In this document: positions 1-8,409 of the stretch, piece by piece | How positions within the stretch are numbered: position 1 is the first letter of the stretch | How the letters are laid out: every line of letters starts with the position of its first letter | NCBI RefSeq assembly: GCF_007096885.1 | Contig: NZ_VJNO01000011.1 | Span: 62,001 to 126,000 of the forward strand | DNA length: 64,000 nt | Direction: 5' to 3' | Origin: Streptomyces sp. 130 | Lineage (GTDB): Bacteria; Actinomycetota; Actinomycetes; Streptomycetales; Streptomycetaceae | Translations under genes and position numbers: made by a program | Notes under the pieces: generated by a model | What the model saw: only the letters and a program-made list of their open reading frames with translations | The model's database searches: none | What the model was told of the DNA's origin: nothing

Positions 1-491
1 GCCAGGAAGTCGACGGGCTCCTCCTTCCAGTCCGGCTCGTACAGCCGGACCCGGCCCCCGGTGGCCGGGCCGTCGAGCGGGGTGCGCCCGGCCCGGCACA
101 GCTCGGCGACGGCGGGCGGGGGCAGCGGCATGCCGACGGCGCCGCCCGGGTTCACGGCGATGCCGAGCTGCGGGGGCAGGCCGCGGGCGAACTCGACGGC
201 GGGGGCGACGGTGAAGGACATCCGGTCGCCGACGCAGGTGAGGAACTGGTGCTCGGAGCTGTAGACGGGGACGTACGCGGCGCCGTCGATCTCCAGCGCG
301 GGCAGGTCGAGCTGCCCGGCGTCGGGTCCGCCGCCGCCCGGCAGCGGCACCCAGACGTGGCTGCGGCCGAGCACCTCCAGCAGGCGGCCGCCCGCCTCCG
401 GGACGCCGAGCGAGGCGCCAAGGACCTCTTCGAGTTCATTGGCCGGCCAGCCGCCCCGCGGCAGGCTCCCGGCCTGTGCCGGAATGTCCAC
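1..491 (-). CDS. sseB: SseB-like enhanced serine sensitivity protein (3' end outside window)
   Basis: The minus-strand reading frame opens with GTG at 491, about 7 nt after a GAGAGG ribosome site, and runs off the left edge, so only the N-terminal ~163 residues are visible. The protein starts VDIPAQAGSLPRGGW and contains YVPVYSSEHQF and a proline-rich PPQLGIAVNPGG stretch, the pattern of the SseB N-terminal domain. SseB was named for making cells serine-sensitive when overexpressed; its biochemical role is not established. Its place next to gcvT-gcvH-glyA-sdaA fits a link to serine and glycine balance, which is inference from context. The frame is uninterrupted over its visible length. Confidence 0.72.
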   Translation of the reverse strand, partial: MDIPAQAGSLPRGGWPANELEEVLGASLGVPEAGGRLLEVLGRSHVWVPLPGGGGPDAGQLDLPALEIDGAAYVPVYSSEHQFLTCVGDRMSFTVAPAVEFARGLPPQLGIAVNPGGAVGMPLPPPAVAELCRAGRTPLDGPATGGRVRLYEPDWKEEPVDFL

Positions 492-616
492 TGCTTCCCT
501 CTCGCCCCGTTGCCGTGCAGCAAGAGGGTACGGCCTCGCCCGGTCTCCGTCGCTGTCAGGGGCTGTCCGGAAACCGTCCGTACCCGGCTACTGTCCGGCT
601 GTTGGACGGTCCGGTT

Positions 617-1294
617 TCAGCCGTCGGGCTGTGCTTCTGCGAACGTGATGCGGGTGATCGCCCCGGCCGCCTCGCGGTCGAGCAGCACCGCCGAGGCGCA
701 GCCGCGCGGCAGCAGCCCCGCCTCGGTGTCCCGCAGCAGCCGCCCCACGGCTCTGCGGTGCCGGGCGAAGGCGTACGCGGAGACGCCCCGGCCGCGCTCG
801 CGCTGGCCCTCGCGCGCGGTCCGGGCGGAGACGTCCAGCAGGACCAGATGCAGGCGGGTGCCCCGGCGCCGGGCATGGCGGGCGAGCCGGGCGCGGACCC
901 AGCTCTGCGTACCGCAGTCGTGGACGACGACGGGGGCGCCGGAGCGCAGCACCCGCCGCAGGCCGCGATAGTGGGCGAGGCGCACGAGCGGGCGGTAGAG
1001 GACGTACGGGAGTAAGCGGGGGAGCCGGCGGGCCCAGCGGTCCCGGGTGTCCTGGGAGTCGACCGCGTACGCCGGGGCGGTGCGGGAGATCAGGGTGGAC
1101 TTGCCGCTGCCGGGGAGCCCGGAGACCACCACGATGTCCCCGGCGGCGAAGCGCAGGGCGGGCGGGCCGGCCCGTCCCCGCAGGTCGCGGACGACGGGCG
1201 GATGGGTGCCCACCGCCTGCCGGGGCGGTGAGCCGGACTGCGCGGGCAGCGCGGTGCTCGTGGTTCCCGCGGTCGTCGCGTAGCGCAACGTCAT
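617..1294 (-). CDS. P-loop kinase-like ATPase (AAA_33 / predicted kinase type)
   Basis: A 225-residue protein starting ATG at 1294 behind a GGGGGAGG ribosome site. A proline/alanine-rich N-terminus (about 45 residues) precedes a Walker A motif, VVVSGLPGSGKST. A charged middle section and the segment LHLVLLDVSARTAREGQRERGRG, which looks like a lid or Walker B region, follow. This is the layout of predicted kinases related to polynucleotide kinase and zeta-type enzymes. The substrate cannot be told from sequence. A TAGATA -10 element lies at 1335-1340 on this strand, giving a short leader. It is divergent from the riboswitch-controlled gcvT operon. Longer upstream starts would run through the gcvT riboswitch and were rejected. 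Confidence 0.7.
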   Translation of the reverse strand: MTLRYATTAGTTSTALPAQSGSPPRQAVGTHPPVVRDLRGRAGPPALRFAAGDIVVVSGLPGSGKSTLISRTAPAYAVDSQDTRDRWARRLPRLLPYVLYRPLVRLAHYRGLRRVLRSGAPVVVHDCGTQSWVRARLARHARRRGTRLHLVLLDVSARTAREGQRERGRGVSAYAFARHRRAVGRLLRDTEAGLLPRGCASAVLLDREAAGAITRITFAEAQPDG

Positions 1295-1486
1295 CGCCTC
1301 CCCCTGGCCGTACGGCCGACGCGTGCAGGACCGGTATCTACCCCGGAAGTGTAAAGAAAAGGTAATGCGGCACAACCGTGCGACCCGCCGCGAAAGCGTG
1401 ACGGGCCCCACCGGTCCCGGGGCCCCACTCCCCCGGAACGCGTGCGATGATGACCCCGCCAACTGCATACAGGCCGCTTGAATCCG

Positions 1487-1676
1487 CGCGGGAGAGTCCC
1501 GGTCACCGCGCCGGGCGCCGAAGGAGCAAGATCCTCCCTTGAATCTCTCAGGCCCCGTACCGCGTGGATGAGGCATATCTGAAAAGCGAGCCGCCCGGCG
1601 GCTCCACCCAAGGTGCAAGCCGACCCTCGCGGGGCCTCTCGGCGAACCTCTCAGGTTCCGATGACAGATGGGGAGG
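1487..1676 (+). promoter_or_regulatory. Tandem glycine riboswitch of the gcvT operon
   Basis: Two aptamer-like units lie directly upstream of gcvT. Unit 1 (about 1487-1575) has GGGAGAG, then GCCGAAGGAGCAAG and TTGAATCTCTCAGGCCC. Unit 2 (about 1581-1676) has ACCCAAGGTGCAAGCC, GGCGAACCTCTCAGGTTCC and GATGACAGATGGGGAGG. These are the conserved blocks of the glycine aptamer, and the tandem arrangement with a short linker is typical of gcvT leaders. By family knowledge, glycine binding switches on glycine cleavage genes. The gcvT ribosome site lies about 35 nt downstream, so control could be on translation or on termination; no clear terminator is visible. Confidence 0.93.
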
Positions 1677-1715
1677 GATCGCCCTCGCCGTCGTCATGCC
1701 CTGGGAGCCCGTTTC

Positions 1716-2831
1716 ATGAGCAGTACCCCCCGCCTCACCGCCCTGGACGCGTTGCACCGTTCGCTGGGCGCCACGATGACCGACTTCGCGGGCTGGGACA
1801 TGCCGCTGCGGTACGCCAGCGAGCGCGACGAGCACAACGCCGTCCGCACCAGGGCCGGCCTCTTCGACCTGTCCCACATGGGTGAGATCACGGTCACCGG
1901 CCCGCAGGCCGTGGACCTGCTGAACTACGCGCTGGTCGGCAACATCGGCACGGTCTCGACGGGCCGGGCCCGCTACACCATGATCTGCGCCGAGGACGGC
2001 GGCATCCTGGACGACCTGATCGTCTACCGCCTCCAGGACACGGAGTACATGGTCGTCGCCAACGCCGGCAACGCCCAGCTCGTCCTGGACACGCTCACCG
2101 AGCGCGCCGCCGGCTTCGACGCCGAGGTCCGCGACGACCGCGACGCCTACGCGCTGCTCGCGGTGCAGGGCCCCGAGTCCCCGGCGATCCTCGCGGCGGT
2201 GACCGACGCCGACCTGGACGGCCTGAAGTACTACGCCGGGCTGCCCGGCACGGTCGCCGGGGTGCCCGCGCTGATCGCCCGTACCGGCTACACCGGCGAG
2301 GACGGATTTGAACTGTTCGTCGCGCCCGGCGACGCCGAGCGGCTGTGGCAGGCGCTCACCGAGGCGGGCGCCGCGCACGGCCTGGTCCCGTGCGGCCTGT
2401 CCTGCCGTGACACGCTGCGCCTGGAGGCGGGCATGCCGCTGTACGGGCACGAGCTGACGACCTCGCTGACCCCGTTCGACGCCGGGCTCGGCCGGGTCGT
2501 GAAGTTCGAGAAGGACGGCGACTTCGTCGGCCGCGAGGCGCTGGAGGCCGCCGCGGAGCGCGCCGAGACCGCCCCGCCCCGCAAGCTCGTCGGCCTGGTC
2601 GCCGAGGGCCGCCGGGTGCCGCGCGCCGGGTTCCCGGTCGTGGCCGGCGGTCAGGTCATCGGCGAGGTCACCTCGGGCGCCCCCTCCCCCACCCTGGGCA
2701 GGCCGATCGCCATGGCGTACGTCGACGCGGCACACGCCGAGCCGGGCACCGCAGGAGTCGCGGTGGAGATCCGAGGCAGCCAGGAGCCGTACGAGGTCGT
2801 GGCGCTCCCCTTCTACAAGCGCAAGAAGTAG
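1716..2831 (+). CDS. gcvT: Glycine cleavage system T protein (aminomethyltransferase)
   Basis: A 371-residue aminomethyltransferase. It takes the aminomethyl group from lipoylated GcvH, releases ammonia and makes methylenetetrahydrofolate. The start ATG at 1716 (MSSTPRLTALDALHRS) follows GGGAG and gives the usual family length; an upstream in-frame start would lie inside the riboswitch. Visible family signatures are DFAGWDMPLRY near the N-terminus, FDLSHMGEI, GYTGEDGFEL and a C-terminal GEVTSGAPSPTLGRPIAMAY barrel motif. It is the first gene of gcvT-gcvH-glyA, with a 101-nt gap to gcvH. No gcvP (P protein) is present in this window, so it must lie elsewhere. Confidence 0.97.
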   Translation: MSSTPRLTALDALHRSLGATMTDFAGWDMPLRYASERDEHNAVRTRAGLFDLSHMGEITVTGPQAVDLLNYALVGNIGTVSTGRARYTMICAEDGGILDDLIVYRLQDTEYMVVANAGNAQLVLDTLTERAAGFDAEVRDDRDAYALLAVQGPESPAILAAVTDADLDGLKYYAGLPGTVAGVPALIARTGYTGEDGFELFVAPGDAERLWQALTEAGAAHGLVPCGLSCRDTLRLEAGMPLYGHELTTSLTPFDAGLGRVVKFEKDGDFVGREALEAAAERAETAPPRKLVGLVAEGRRVPRAGFPVVAGGQVIGEVTSGAPSPTLGRPIAMAYVDAAHAEPGTAGVAVEIRGSQEPYEVVALPFYKRKK

Positions 2832-2932
2832 AACCGTAGGACCCGGCCGGTGCCGCGTACGTGACGCGGTCCCGTCTCACACCGCAAGACCACCGTTCAT
2901 CCGCACTCCCCGCGTACAGGAGAATTCAGACC

Positions 2933-3310
2933 ATGAGCAACCCCCAGCAGCTGCGGTACAGCAAGGAGCACGAGTGGCTGTCGCCCGCCGAGGACGGCGT
3001 GGCCACGGTCGGCATCACCGAGCACGCGGCCAACGCGCTCGGTGACGTCGTCTACGCCGACCTCCCGGAGGTCGGCGCCACCGTGACCGCGGGCGAGACC
3101 TGCGGCGAGCTGGAGTCGACCAAGTCGGTCAGCGACCTGTACTCCCCGGTGACCGGTGAGGTCACGGAGTCCAACCAGGCCGTCGTGGACGACCCCTCGC
3201 TGGTCAACTCCGCTCCGTTCGAAGGCGGCTGGCTGTTCAAGGTACGTGTCGCGGAGGAGCCGAAGGACCTGCTCTCCGCCGACGAGTACTCCGAGTTCTC
3301 CGGCAACTGA
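2933..3310 (+). CDS. gcvH: Glycine cleavage system H protein
   Basis: A 125-residue lipoyl carrier protein that shuttles the aminomethyl intermediate between the P, T and L proteins. The ATG at 2933 follows an AGGAGA site. The lipoylation lysine is K64 in the motif [14 protein letters not shown], and the N-terminus [10 protein letters not shown] is diagnostic of GcvH. Length is normal for the family. It sits between gcvT and glyA, with only 19 nt to glyA, so the three are very probably cotranscribed under the glycine riboswitch. An in-frame extension upstream to 2861 lacks a ribosome site and was not used. Confidence 0.97.
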   Translation: MSNPQQLRYSKEHEWLSPAEDGVATVGITEHAANALGDVVYADLPEVGATVTAGETCGELESTKSVSDLYSPVTGEVTESNQAVVDDPSLVNSAPFEGGWLFKVRVAEEPKDLLSADEYSEFSGN

Positions 3311-3329
3311 GACCCCAAGGGACCACCTG

Positions 3330-4589
3330 ATGTCGCTTCTCAACTCCTCCCTCCACGAGCTGGACCCGGACGTCGCCGCCGCCGTCGACGCCGAGCTCCT
3401 GCGCCAGCAGTCCACGCTCGAAATGATCGCCTCGGAGAACTTCGCTCCGGTCGCGGTCATGGAGGCGCAGGGCTCCGTCCTGACCAACAAGTACGCCGAG
3501 GGCTACCCCGGCCGCCGCTACTACGGCGGCTGTGAGCACGTCGACGTGGTCGAGCAGATCGCGATCGACCGGATCAAGGCGCTCTTCGGCGCCGAGGCCG
3601 CGAACGTCCAGCCGCACTCCGGTGCGCAGGCGAACGCCGCCGCGATGTTCGCGCTGCTGAAGCCGGGCGACACCATCATGGGCCTGAACCTGGCGCACGG
3701 CGGTCACCTGACCCACGGCATGAAGATCAACTTCTCCGGCAAGCTCTACAACGTGGTCCCGTACCACGTGGACGACACCGGTGTCGTGGACATGGCCGAG
3801 GTGGAGCGCCTGGCCAAGGAGGCGAAGCCGCAGCTGATCGTCGCCGGCTGGTCCGCGTACCCGCGTCAGCTGGACTTCGCCGCCTTCCGCCGCATCGCGG
3901 ACGAGGTCGGCGCGTACCTGATGGTCGACATGGCGCACTTCGCCGGTCTGGTCGCCGCGGGCCTGCACCCCAACCCGGTGCCGCACGCCCACGTCGTCAC
4001 CACCACCACGCACAAGACCCTCGGCGGTCCGCGCGGCGGTGTGATCCTCTCCACCCAGGAGCTCGCCAAGAAGATCAACTCGGCGGTCTTCCCGGGTCAG
4101 CAGGGCGGCCCGCTGGAGCACGTGATCGCGGCCAAGGCGGTCTCCTTCAAGGTCGCGGCGGGCGAGGAGTTCAAGGAGCGCCAGCAGCGCACCCTGGAGG
4201 GCGCCCGCATCCTGGCCGAGCGCCTGGTCCAGCCCGACGTCACCGAGGTGGGCGTCTCCGTCCTGTCCGGCGGCACCGACGTGCACCTGGTCCTGGTGGA
4301 CCTGCGCGACTCCGAGCTGGACGGCCAGCAGGCCGAGGACCGGCTCCACGAGATCGGCATCACGGTCAACCGGAACGCCGTCCCCAACGACCCGCGCCCG
4401 CCGATGGTCACCTCCGGCCTCCGGATCGGCACCCCGGCCCTGGCCACCCGCGGCTTCCGCGCCGAGGACTTCACCGAGGTCGCCGAGATCATCGCCTCGG
4501 CCCTCAAGCCGTCCTACGACGCGGACGGCCTGAAGGCCCGGGTCGCGAAGCTGGCCGAGAAGTTCCCGCTGTACCCCGGCCTGAAGTAG
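3330..4589 (+). CDS. glyA: Serine hydroxymethyltransferase
   Basis: A 419-residue PLP enzyme that interconverts serine and glycine with tetrahydrofolate. The start ATG at 3330 gives [18 protein letters not shown]; the frame also reads upstream inside gcvH but without a start supported by a ribosome site. The PLP lysine is K229 in [14 protein letters not shown], and IASENF and [13 protein letters not shown] are present. Because it follows gcvH by 19 nt, glycine-responsive expression should couple cleavage of glycine to serine synthesis. A 12-bp stem hairpin follows at 4614-4659 before sdaA. Confidence 0.97.
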   Translation: MSLLNSSLHELDPDVAAAVDAELLRQQSTLEMIASENFAPVAVMEAQGSVLTNKYAEGYPGRRYYGGCEHVDVVEQIAIDRIKALFGAEAANVQPHSGAQANAAAMFALLKPGDTIMGLNLAHGGHLTHGMKINFSGKLYNVVPYHVDDTGVVDMAEVERLAKEAKPQLIVAGWSAYPRQLDFAAFRRIADEVGAYLMVDMAHFAGLVAAGLHPNPVPHAHVVTTTTHKTLGGPRGGVILSTQELAKKINSAVFPGQQGGPLEHVIAAKAVSFKVAAGEEFKERQQRTLEGARILAERLVQPDVTEVGVSVLSGGTDVHLVLVDLRDSELDGQQAEDRLHEIGITVNRNAVPNDPRPPMVTSGLRIGTPALATRGFRAEDFTEVAEIIASALKPSYDADGLKARVAKLAEKFPLYPGLK

Positions 4590-4613
4590 CCGACCCGGCG
4601 CGTTCGCGCTTCC

Positions 4614-4659
4614 GGATGGGGCACCCCGCACACTGAACAGTGGGCGTGGTGCCCCATCC
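4614..4659 (+). terminator. Hairpin after glyA
   Basis: A perfect 12-bp inverted repeat (GGATGGGGCACC at 4614-4625 with its complement at 4648-4659) encloses a 22-nt loop. No U-run follows, which is common in Streptomyces. It probably ends the gcvT-gcvH-glyA transcript and could attenuate readthrough into sdaA. Confidence 0.6.
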
Positions 4660-4743
4660 CTTGTCACCCGCACGTCGGGCCGACCCGGCCCGTACCGCAC
4701 TACCCGGCAGACAACGGCGTCTACCAACCCTTAGGAGTCCCCC

Positions 4744-6126
4744 GTGGCCATCTCGGTCTTCGACCTGTTCTCGATCGGCATCGGCCCGTCCAGCTCCCAT
4801 ACGGTCGGCCCCATGCGCGCGGCCCGTATGTTCGCGCGCCGCCTGAAGAACGAGGGCCTGCTCGCCCACACCGCCTCGATCCGGGCCGAGCTCTACGGCT
4901 CCCTCGGTGCCACCGGCCACGGCCACGGCACCCCCAAGGCGGTCCTGCTCGGCCTGGAGGGCGAGTCCCCGCGCACCGTCGACGTCGAGACGGCCGACGA
5001 ACGCGTCGAGGCGATCCGCACCGGCGGCCGGATCAGCCTCCTCGGCATGCACGAGATCCCCTTCGACGCGGACGAGCAGCTGGTCCTGCACCGCCGCAAG
5101 GCGCTCCCGTACCACGCCAACGGCATGACCGTCTTCGCGTACGACACCGAGGGCGCCCCGCTCCTGGAGAAGACGTACTACTCGGTCGGCGGCGGCTTCG
5201 TCGTGGACGAGGACGCCGTGGGCGAGGACCGGATCGTGCTCGACGACACGGTCCTGAAATACCCCTTCCGCACCGGCGACGAACTGCTGCGCCTCGCCCG
5301 CGAGACCGGTCTGTCGATCTCCTCGCTGATGCTGGAGAACGAGCGCGCCTGGCGCACCGAGGAGGAGATCCACTCCGGGCTCCTCGGCATCTGGCGGGCC
5401 ATGCAGGCGTGCGTGACGCGCGGGATGTCCCGCGAGGGCGTCCTGCCCGGCGGCCTCAGGGTGCACCGCCGCGCCGCGAAGACCGCCCGCCAGCTGCGCG
5501 CGGAGGGCGACCCGCAGACGCACGCCATGGAGTGGATCACCCTCTACGCGATGGCGGTCAACGAGGAGAACGCGGCGGGCGGCCGCGTGGTCACCGCGCC
5601 GACGAACGGCGCGGCCGGCATCATCCCGGCCGTCCTGCACTACTACGTGAACTTCGCGGCGGGCGGCGCGACGGAGGCCGAGAAGGACGACAGCATCGTC
5701 CGCTTCCTGCTGGCGGCCGGCGCGATCGGCATGCTGTTCAAGGAGAACGCCTCCATCTCCGGCGCCGAGGTCGGCTGCCAGGGCGAGGTCGGCTCCGCCT
5801 GCTCCATGGCCGCCGGCGCCCTCGCCGAGGTCCTGGGCGGCACCCCCGAGCAGGTGGAGAACGCCGCCGAGATCGGCATGGAGCACAACCTGGGCCTCAC
5901 CTGCGACCCGGTCGGCGGCCTCGTCCAGATCCCGTGCATCGAGCGCAACGGCATGGCCGCGGTGAAGGCGGTCACGGCGGCGAAGATGGCCCTGCGCGGC
6001 GACGGCAGCCACAAGGTCTCCCTGGACAAGGTCATCAAGACGATGAAGGAGACCGGGGCGGACATGTCCGTCAAGTACAAGGAGACGGCGCGGGGCGGGC
6101 TCGCGGTGAACATCATCGAGTGCTAG
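4744..6126 (+). CDS. sdaA: L-serine ammonia-lyase, single-chain iron-sulfur type
   Basis: A 460-residue enzyme converting L-serine to pyruvate and ammonia. GTG at 4744 follows TAGGAG and gives [23 protein letters not shown], the classic N-terminus of the beta domain. The C-terminal alpha domain keeps the cysteines expected for a [4Fe-4S] centre ([32 protein letters not shown]). The last 18 codons coincide with a 52-bp sequence repeated exactly at 9367-9418, so the 3' end is interpreted as an attachment site whose coding sense was restored by the inserted element. The ending NIIEC-stop is complete, so the protein should be functional. A strong terminator follows at 6129-6181. Confidence 0.96.
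   Translation: MAISVFDLFSIGIGPSSSHTVGPMRAARMFARRLKNEGLLAHTASIRAELYGSLGATGHGHGTPKAVLLGLEGESPRTVDVETADERVEAIRTGGRISLLGMHEIPFDADEQLVLHRRKALPYHANGMTVFAYDTEGAPLLEKTYYSVGGGFVVDEDAVGEDRIVLDDTVLKYPFRTGDELLRLARETGLSISSLMLENERAWRTEEEIHSGLLGIWRAMQACVTRGMSREGVLPGGLRVHRRAAKTARQLRAEGDPQTHAMEWITLYAMAVNEENAAGGRVVTAPTNGAAGIIPAVLHYYVNFAAGGATEAEKDDSIVRFLLAAGAIGMLFKENASISGAEVGCQGEVGSACSMAAGALAEVLGGTPEQVENAAEIGMEHNLGLTCDPVGGLVQIPCIERNGMAAVKAVTAAKMALRGDGSHKVSLDKVIKTMKETGADMSVKYKETARGGLAVNIIEC
6073..6124 (+). repeat. Left attachment-site copy (3' end of sdaA)
   Basis: These 52 bases are identical to 9367-9418. They start at AAGTACAAGGAG and end at the last sdaA codon. Similarity continues 9 bases further left (GACATGTCC at 6061-6069 and 9358-9366) with one 3-base difference: GTC at 6070-6072 is absent from the right copy. 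This is the pattern left by site-specific integration at a gene 3' end. Confidence 0.85.
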
Positions 6127-6128
6127 GC

Positions 6129-6181
6129 GGGAAGGCCCCGACCAGCGCTTTCGTATCTTTCAGCGTTGTCGGGGCCTTCCC
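6129..6181 (+). terminator. Terminator after sdaA (element side)
   Basis: A perfect 14-bp stem (GGGAAGGCCCCGAC at 6129-6142 with its complement at 6168-6181) has a 25-nt AT-richer loop. It lies just inside the left repeat, so in the insertion model the element brought its own terminator for the reconstituted sdaA. Confidence 0.75.
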
Positions 6182-6226
6182 TGCTCACGCGACGGAAAAC
6201 CCCTGGAACCTCCCTGGGACAGACGT

Positions 6227-6247
6227 GAAAGTCCCTGAAAAGTCCCT
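6227..6247 (+). repeat. Arm-type repeat, left side
   Basis: GAAAGTCCCTGAAAAGTCCCT matches 20 of 21 bases of 9270-9290. It contains two copies of AAGTCCCT spaced 11 bases apart. A second shared word, CCCTGGAAC, lies nearby on both sides (about 6201 and 9317). The layout suggests integrase arm-binding sites, by analogy with other tyrosine integrases. Confidence 0.55.
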
Positions 6248-6451
6248 TGGATATCCTCCGGAGACTTCGCTGCTTGCGGTTGAATACGGCCGACATCAGG
6301 ACCGAGCCGGCGCTCTCGCCGTCTGAGGCCATGAGTGCAGCGGGCACAGCCAGGTAGCGGGACCTGCGATTACGAGACCGAGAGCGATCGTGACGCGCGG
6401 TGCCGCACCATGCTTCCCCCCTGGAACCCGATCTATGGAGGAGAACCCGTC

Positions 6452-7201
6452 TTGAAGATCGCCATCGTGGGGGCCACCGGCACCGCCGGCCGTGCCGCCA
6501 CCTTCGCTGCGCAGCAGGCCGGACATGAGGTTCTCGCCTTGTCGCGCGCCACCGGGGTCGACCTGCACACCGGTGCGGGCCTCGTCGAGGGCATCCGCGG
6601 CGCCGACGTGGTCATCGACACTTCCAACGCCTTTCCCGCCACCGGCGACGCCGACCTGGTTGCGACCTTTGCCGATGCCACAGACCGACTCATAGCCGTC
6701 TGCAAACAGGTCGGGGTGCAGCGCCTGGTGCACCTGTCGATCTGCAACATCGACGACCCTGTCTTTGACCAGTTCGACTATTACCTCGCCAAGCGCGCAC
6801 AGGAACAGGCCCTGAACAAGACCGACCTGCCGCACACGATCATCCGCTCAGCTCAATGGATGGAATTCGCCCTCAACCCCGGTGCGGTCACACAGACCGA
6901 GACCGAGGTGCGGGTTGAGGACTGGCTCATCCAGCCCGTCGCCGTGACCACCGTCGCCCAGGTCCTCATCGAGGCCGCCACCGCCGATTCCCGCGACCGC
7001 CAGGTCGCCGGTGCCGAACAGGTCCGCCTGCCCGACTTAGCCCGTGCCCTGCTCGAAGCCACCGGCGACGCCCGGCCTGTCACCGCCGCCCCACCCAGCC
7101 TTCCCGCCCTGGCCGAGGGCGTTCTGCTCGCGCCCCCTGGAGCAGAACTCCTCGGACCCAGCGTGAACGAGTGGGTGGGCAGCCAACAGAACCCGGCCTG
7201 A
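6452..7201 (+). CDS. NmrA-like NAD(P)-binding atypical short-chain reductase
   Basis: A 249-residue protein with an N-terminal Rossmann motif, IAIVGATGTAGR, followed by ALSRATGVD and an NmrA-type core (VIDTSN, RLVHLSICNIDD, HTIIRSAQWMEFAL). TTG at 6452 is chosen because GGAGGAG ends six bases upstream; a frame extending further upstream has no ribosome site. NmrA-like proteins bind NAD(P) and act as redox sensors or reductases; the substrate is unknown. Leucine is encoded by the rare TTA at 7037-7039, so expression may depend on the bldA tRNA. It is cargo of the sdaA-linked element, and its codon usage is less GC-biased than neighbouring core genes. Confidence 0.82.
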   Translation: MKIAIVGATGTAGRAATFAAQQAGHEVLALSRATGVDLHTGAGLVEGIRGADVVIDTSNAFPATGDADLVATFADATDRLIAVCKQVGVQRLVHLSICNIDDPVFDQFDYYLAKRAQEQALNKTDLPHTIIRSAQWMEFALNPGAVTQTETEVRVEDWLIQPVAVTTVAQVLIEAATADSRDRQVAGAEQVRLPDLARALLEATGDARPVTAAPPSLPALAEGVLLAPPGAELLGPSVNEWVGSQQNPA

Positions 7202-7335
7202 CCAGCCGAGCGACTGACCCATCAGAGCGGCCGGCGACCACCGGCCCCTCTTCTCGCCCTACCGGAGTGCGGACCTCCCACGCCCCCGCACTCATCCCAC
7301 CGCTACCGCCTCAGAGCGCTCGACCTCCGCCGCCA

Positions 7336-7364
7336 TGAAATATGCCCCTCCGGCCCATATTTCA
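7336..7364. terminator. Convergent hairpin between the NmrA-like and NUDIX genes
   Basis: A 9-bp inverted repeat (TGAAATATG at 7336-7344, CATATTTCA at 7356-7364) with an 11-nt loop overlaps the NUDIX stop codon and lies between two convergent genes. It is AT-rich, unlike the other hairpins in the window. Confidence 0.45.
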
Positions 7365-7772
7365 CAGATCGGGGAGAAGCCGCAGCACCTCCCGGACGGC
7401 GGGTGCGCACAGGTCGGACTGCTCTTTGCTCACCCAACCCATCTCGGCAATCTCACCCCCGACCTGTGGAACTCCATCTGCTTCTCCGGTGAAGCACCGC
7501 ATGCTCAGCTGGACTCCCGGCTGCGCATGCGCCGGTGCCGACACCGTGCCAAAGTGCACGAGGGTGGACGATTGAAGCTTGAGCCCCAACTCTTCGCGCA
7601 CCTCGCGGACGAGGGCCTCTTCCGGAGATTCCCCCGGCTCCAGCTTTCCGCCGGGTAGATAGAACGCGTCACGCCCCTTAGTCCTGACGACGAGAAGTCG
7701 ACCCCCCTCACAGGAGATCCAGCCGACGGAGTCAAGAGTTCGCTGTTGTGTCATGTCCACTTCGCTACTCAT
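7362..7772 (-). CDS. NUDIX hydrolase
   Basis: A 136-residue protein with a complete NUDIX box: GGKLEPGESPEEALVREVRE followed by ELGL, holding the G-x5-E-x7-RE-V-x-EE-x-G pattern that binds Mg and cleaves nucleoside-diphosphate-linked substrates. Before it come GGRLLVVRTKGRDAFYLPGG, typical of MutT-like enzymes. ATG at 7772 lies 8 nt after AGGA; an inner ATG at 7754 is possible. The substrate cannot be assigned. It is on the minus strand, downstream of the truncated phosphoribosyltransferase, so the two may once have formed an operon. Both are cargo of the sdaA-linked element. Confidence 0.85.
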   Translation of the reverse strand: MSSEVDMTQQRTLDSVGWISCEGGRLLVVRTKGRDAFYLPGGKLEPGESPEEALVREVREELGLKLQSSTLVHFGTVSAPAHAQPGVQLSMRCFTGEADGVPQVGGEIAEMGWVSKEQSDLCAPAVREVLRLLPDL

Positions 7773-8034
7773 GGTGTCCTGGTTCGGAAGAGCGCGGAAA
7801 TCTCCATGCGGTCTTGCGCCACGACCTAGGATTCCGGATGTCGTCGCACGAGAAGCCCCTGCTGAGCCATGTCCTGACCTACGAGGCACTTCCCGAAGTC
7901 CCCTACCGCGTTAGCCAGCGCTCCTGAAAAAACGAGGGTAGAACCCGTAAGGGGGCCACGCCGCCCAACTTCGGCCGAAAGTCGCCCGGTGAGGGCGGAA
8001 GAGGAAACCGATGGTTCACAAGCGCGATCCTCCT
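7773..8034. other. Gap in the element without a supported gene
   Basis: This 262-base stretch between the NUDIX start and the phosphoribosyltransferase stop holds only short frames without coding character. A T-run/A-run (CTGAAAAAACGAGGG near 7924) makes it more AT-rich than flanking DNA. It probably carries the NUDIX promoter and debris. Confidence 0.4.
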
Positions 8035-8397
8035 CTACTTCGCCAACAGTTCGGATCCGGTGAAGACGCTACGCACGGGTACACCCGCAGCAGTGATGGG
8101 GCCCGCGCCTCCGCGGTCAACCAGGAGGAGCACCCCCGCGACGTCCGCGCTCTGATCATGGACAGCTTTGATGGCTACGAGTGTCGAAGAGCCCGTCGTG
8201 GACGTGTCCTCGACGAGCAGAACCTGCTTGCCGCTGAGGTCGACTCCCTCCACACGCTTGCCGAGTCCATGTTTCTTGGACTCCTTCCTGATGGCAGCAG
8301 CGGGCAAGTGCCGACCTGCGGTCTGTGCGGCGGACATGGCGGCAAGGGCGAGCGGCACAGCTCCCAGCACGGGTCCCGCGACAGCCCAAGGCAGCAC
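8035..8397 (-). pseudogene. Orotate phosphoribosyltransferase-like gene, N-terminus missing
   Basis: The frame encodes the C-terminal ~115 residues of a PyrE-type enzyme. It has the PRPP-binding motif VLLVEDTSTTGSS, an RKESKKHGLGKRVEG segment and a normal C-terminal end. Full-length PyrE is near 180 residues, and about the first 60, including the orotate-binding N-terminus, are absent. The apparent start at 8397 (MLPWAVAGPVLG) lies where integrase homology on the other strand begins, so a rearrangement junction near 8390-8410 removed both genes' 5' parts. Without its N-terminus the product is unlikely to be active. A stand-alone function as a shortened protein cannot be ruled out. Confidence 0.7.
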
Positions 8398-8409
8398 TAC
8401 TCACAAGGG

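Noticed and set aside
6073..6124. tRNA gene as attachment site
   Set aside because: The repeated core translates as the sdaA C-terminus and does not fold or read as a tRNA; no CCA end or T-loop motif is present.
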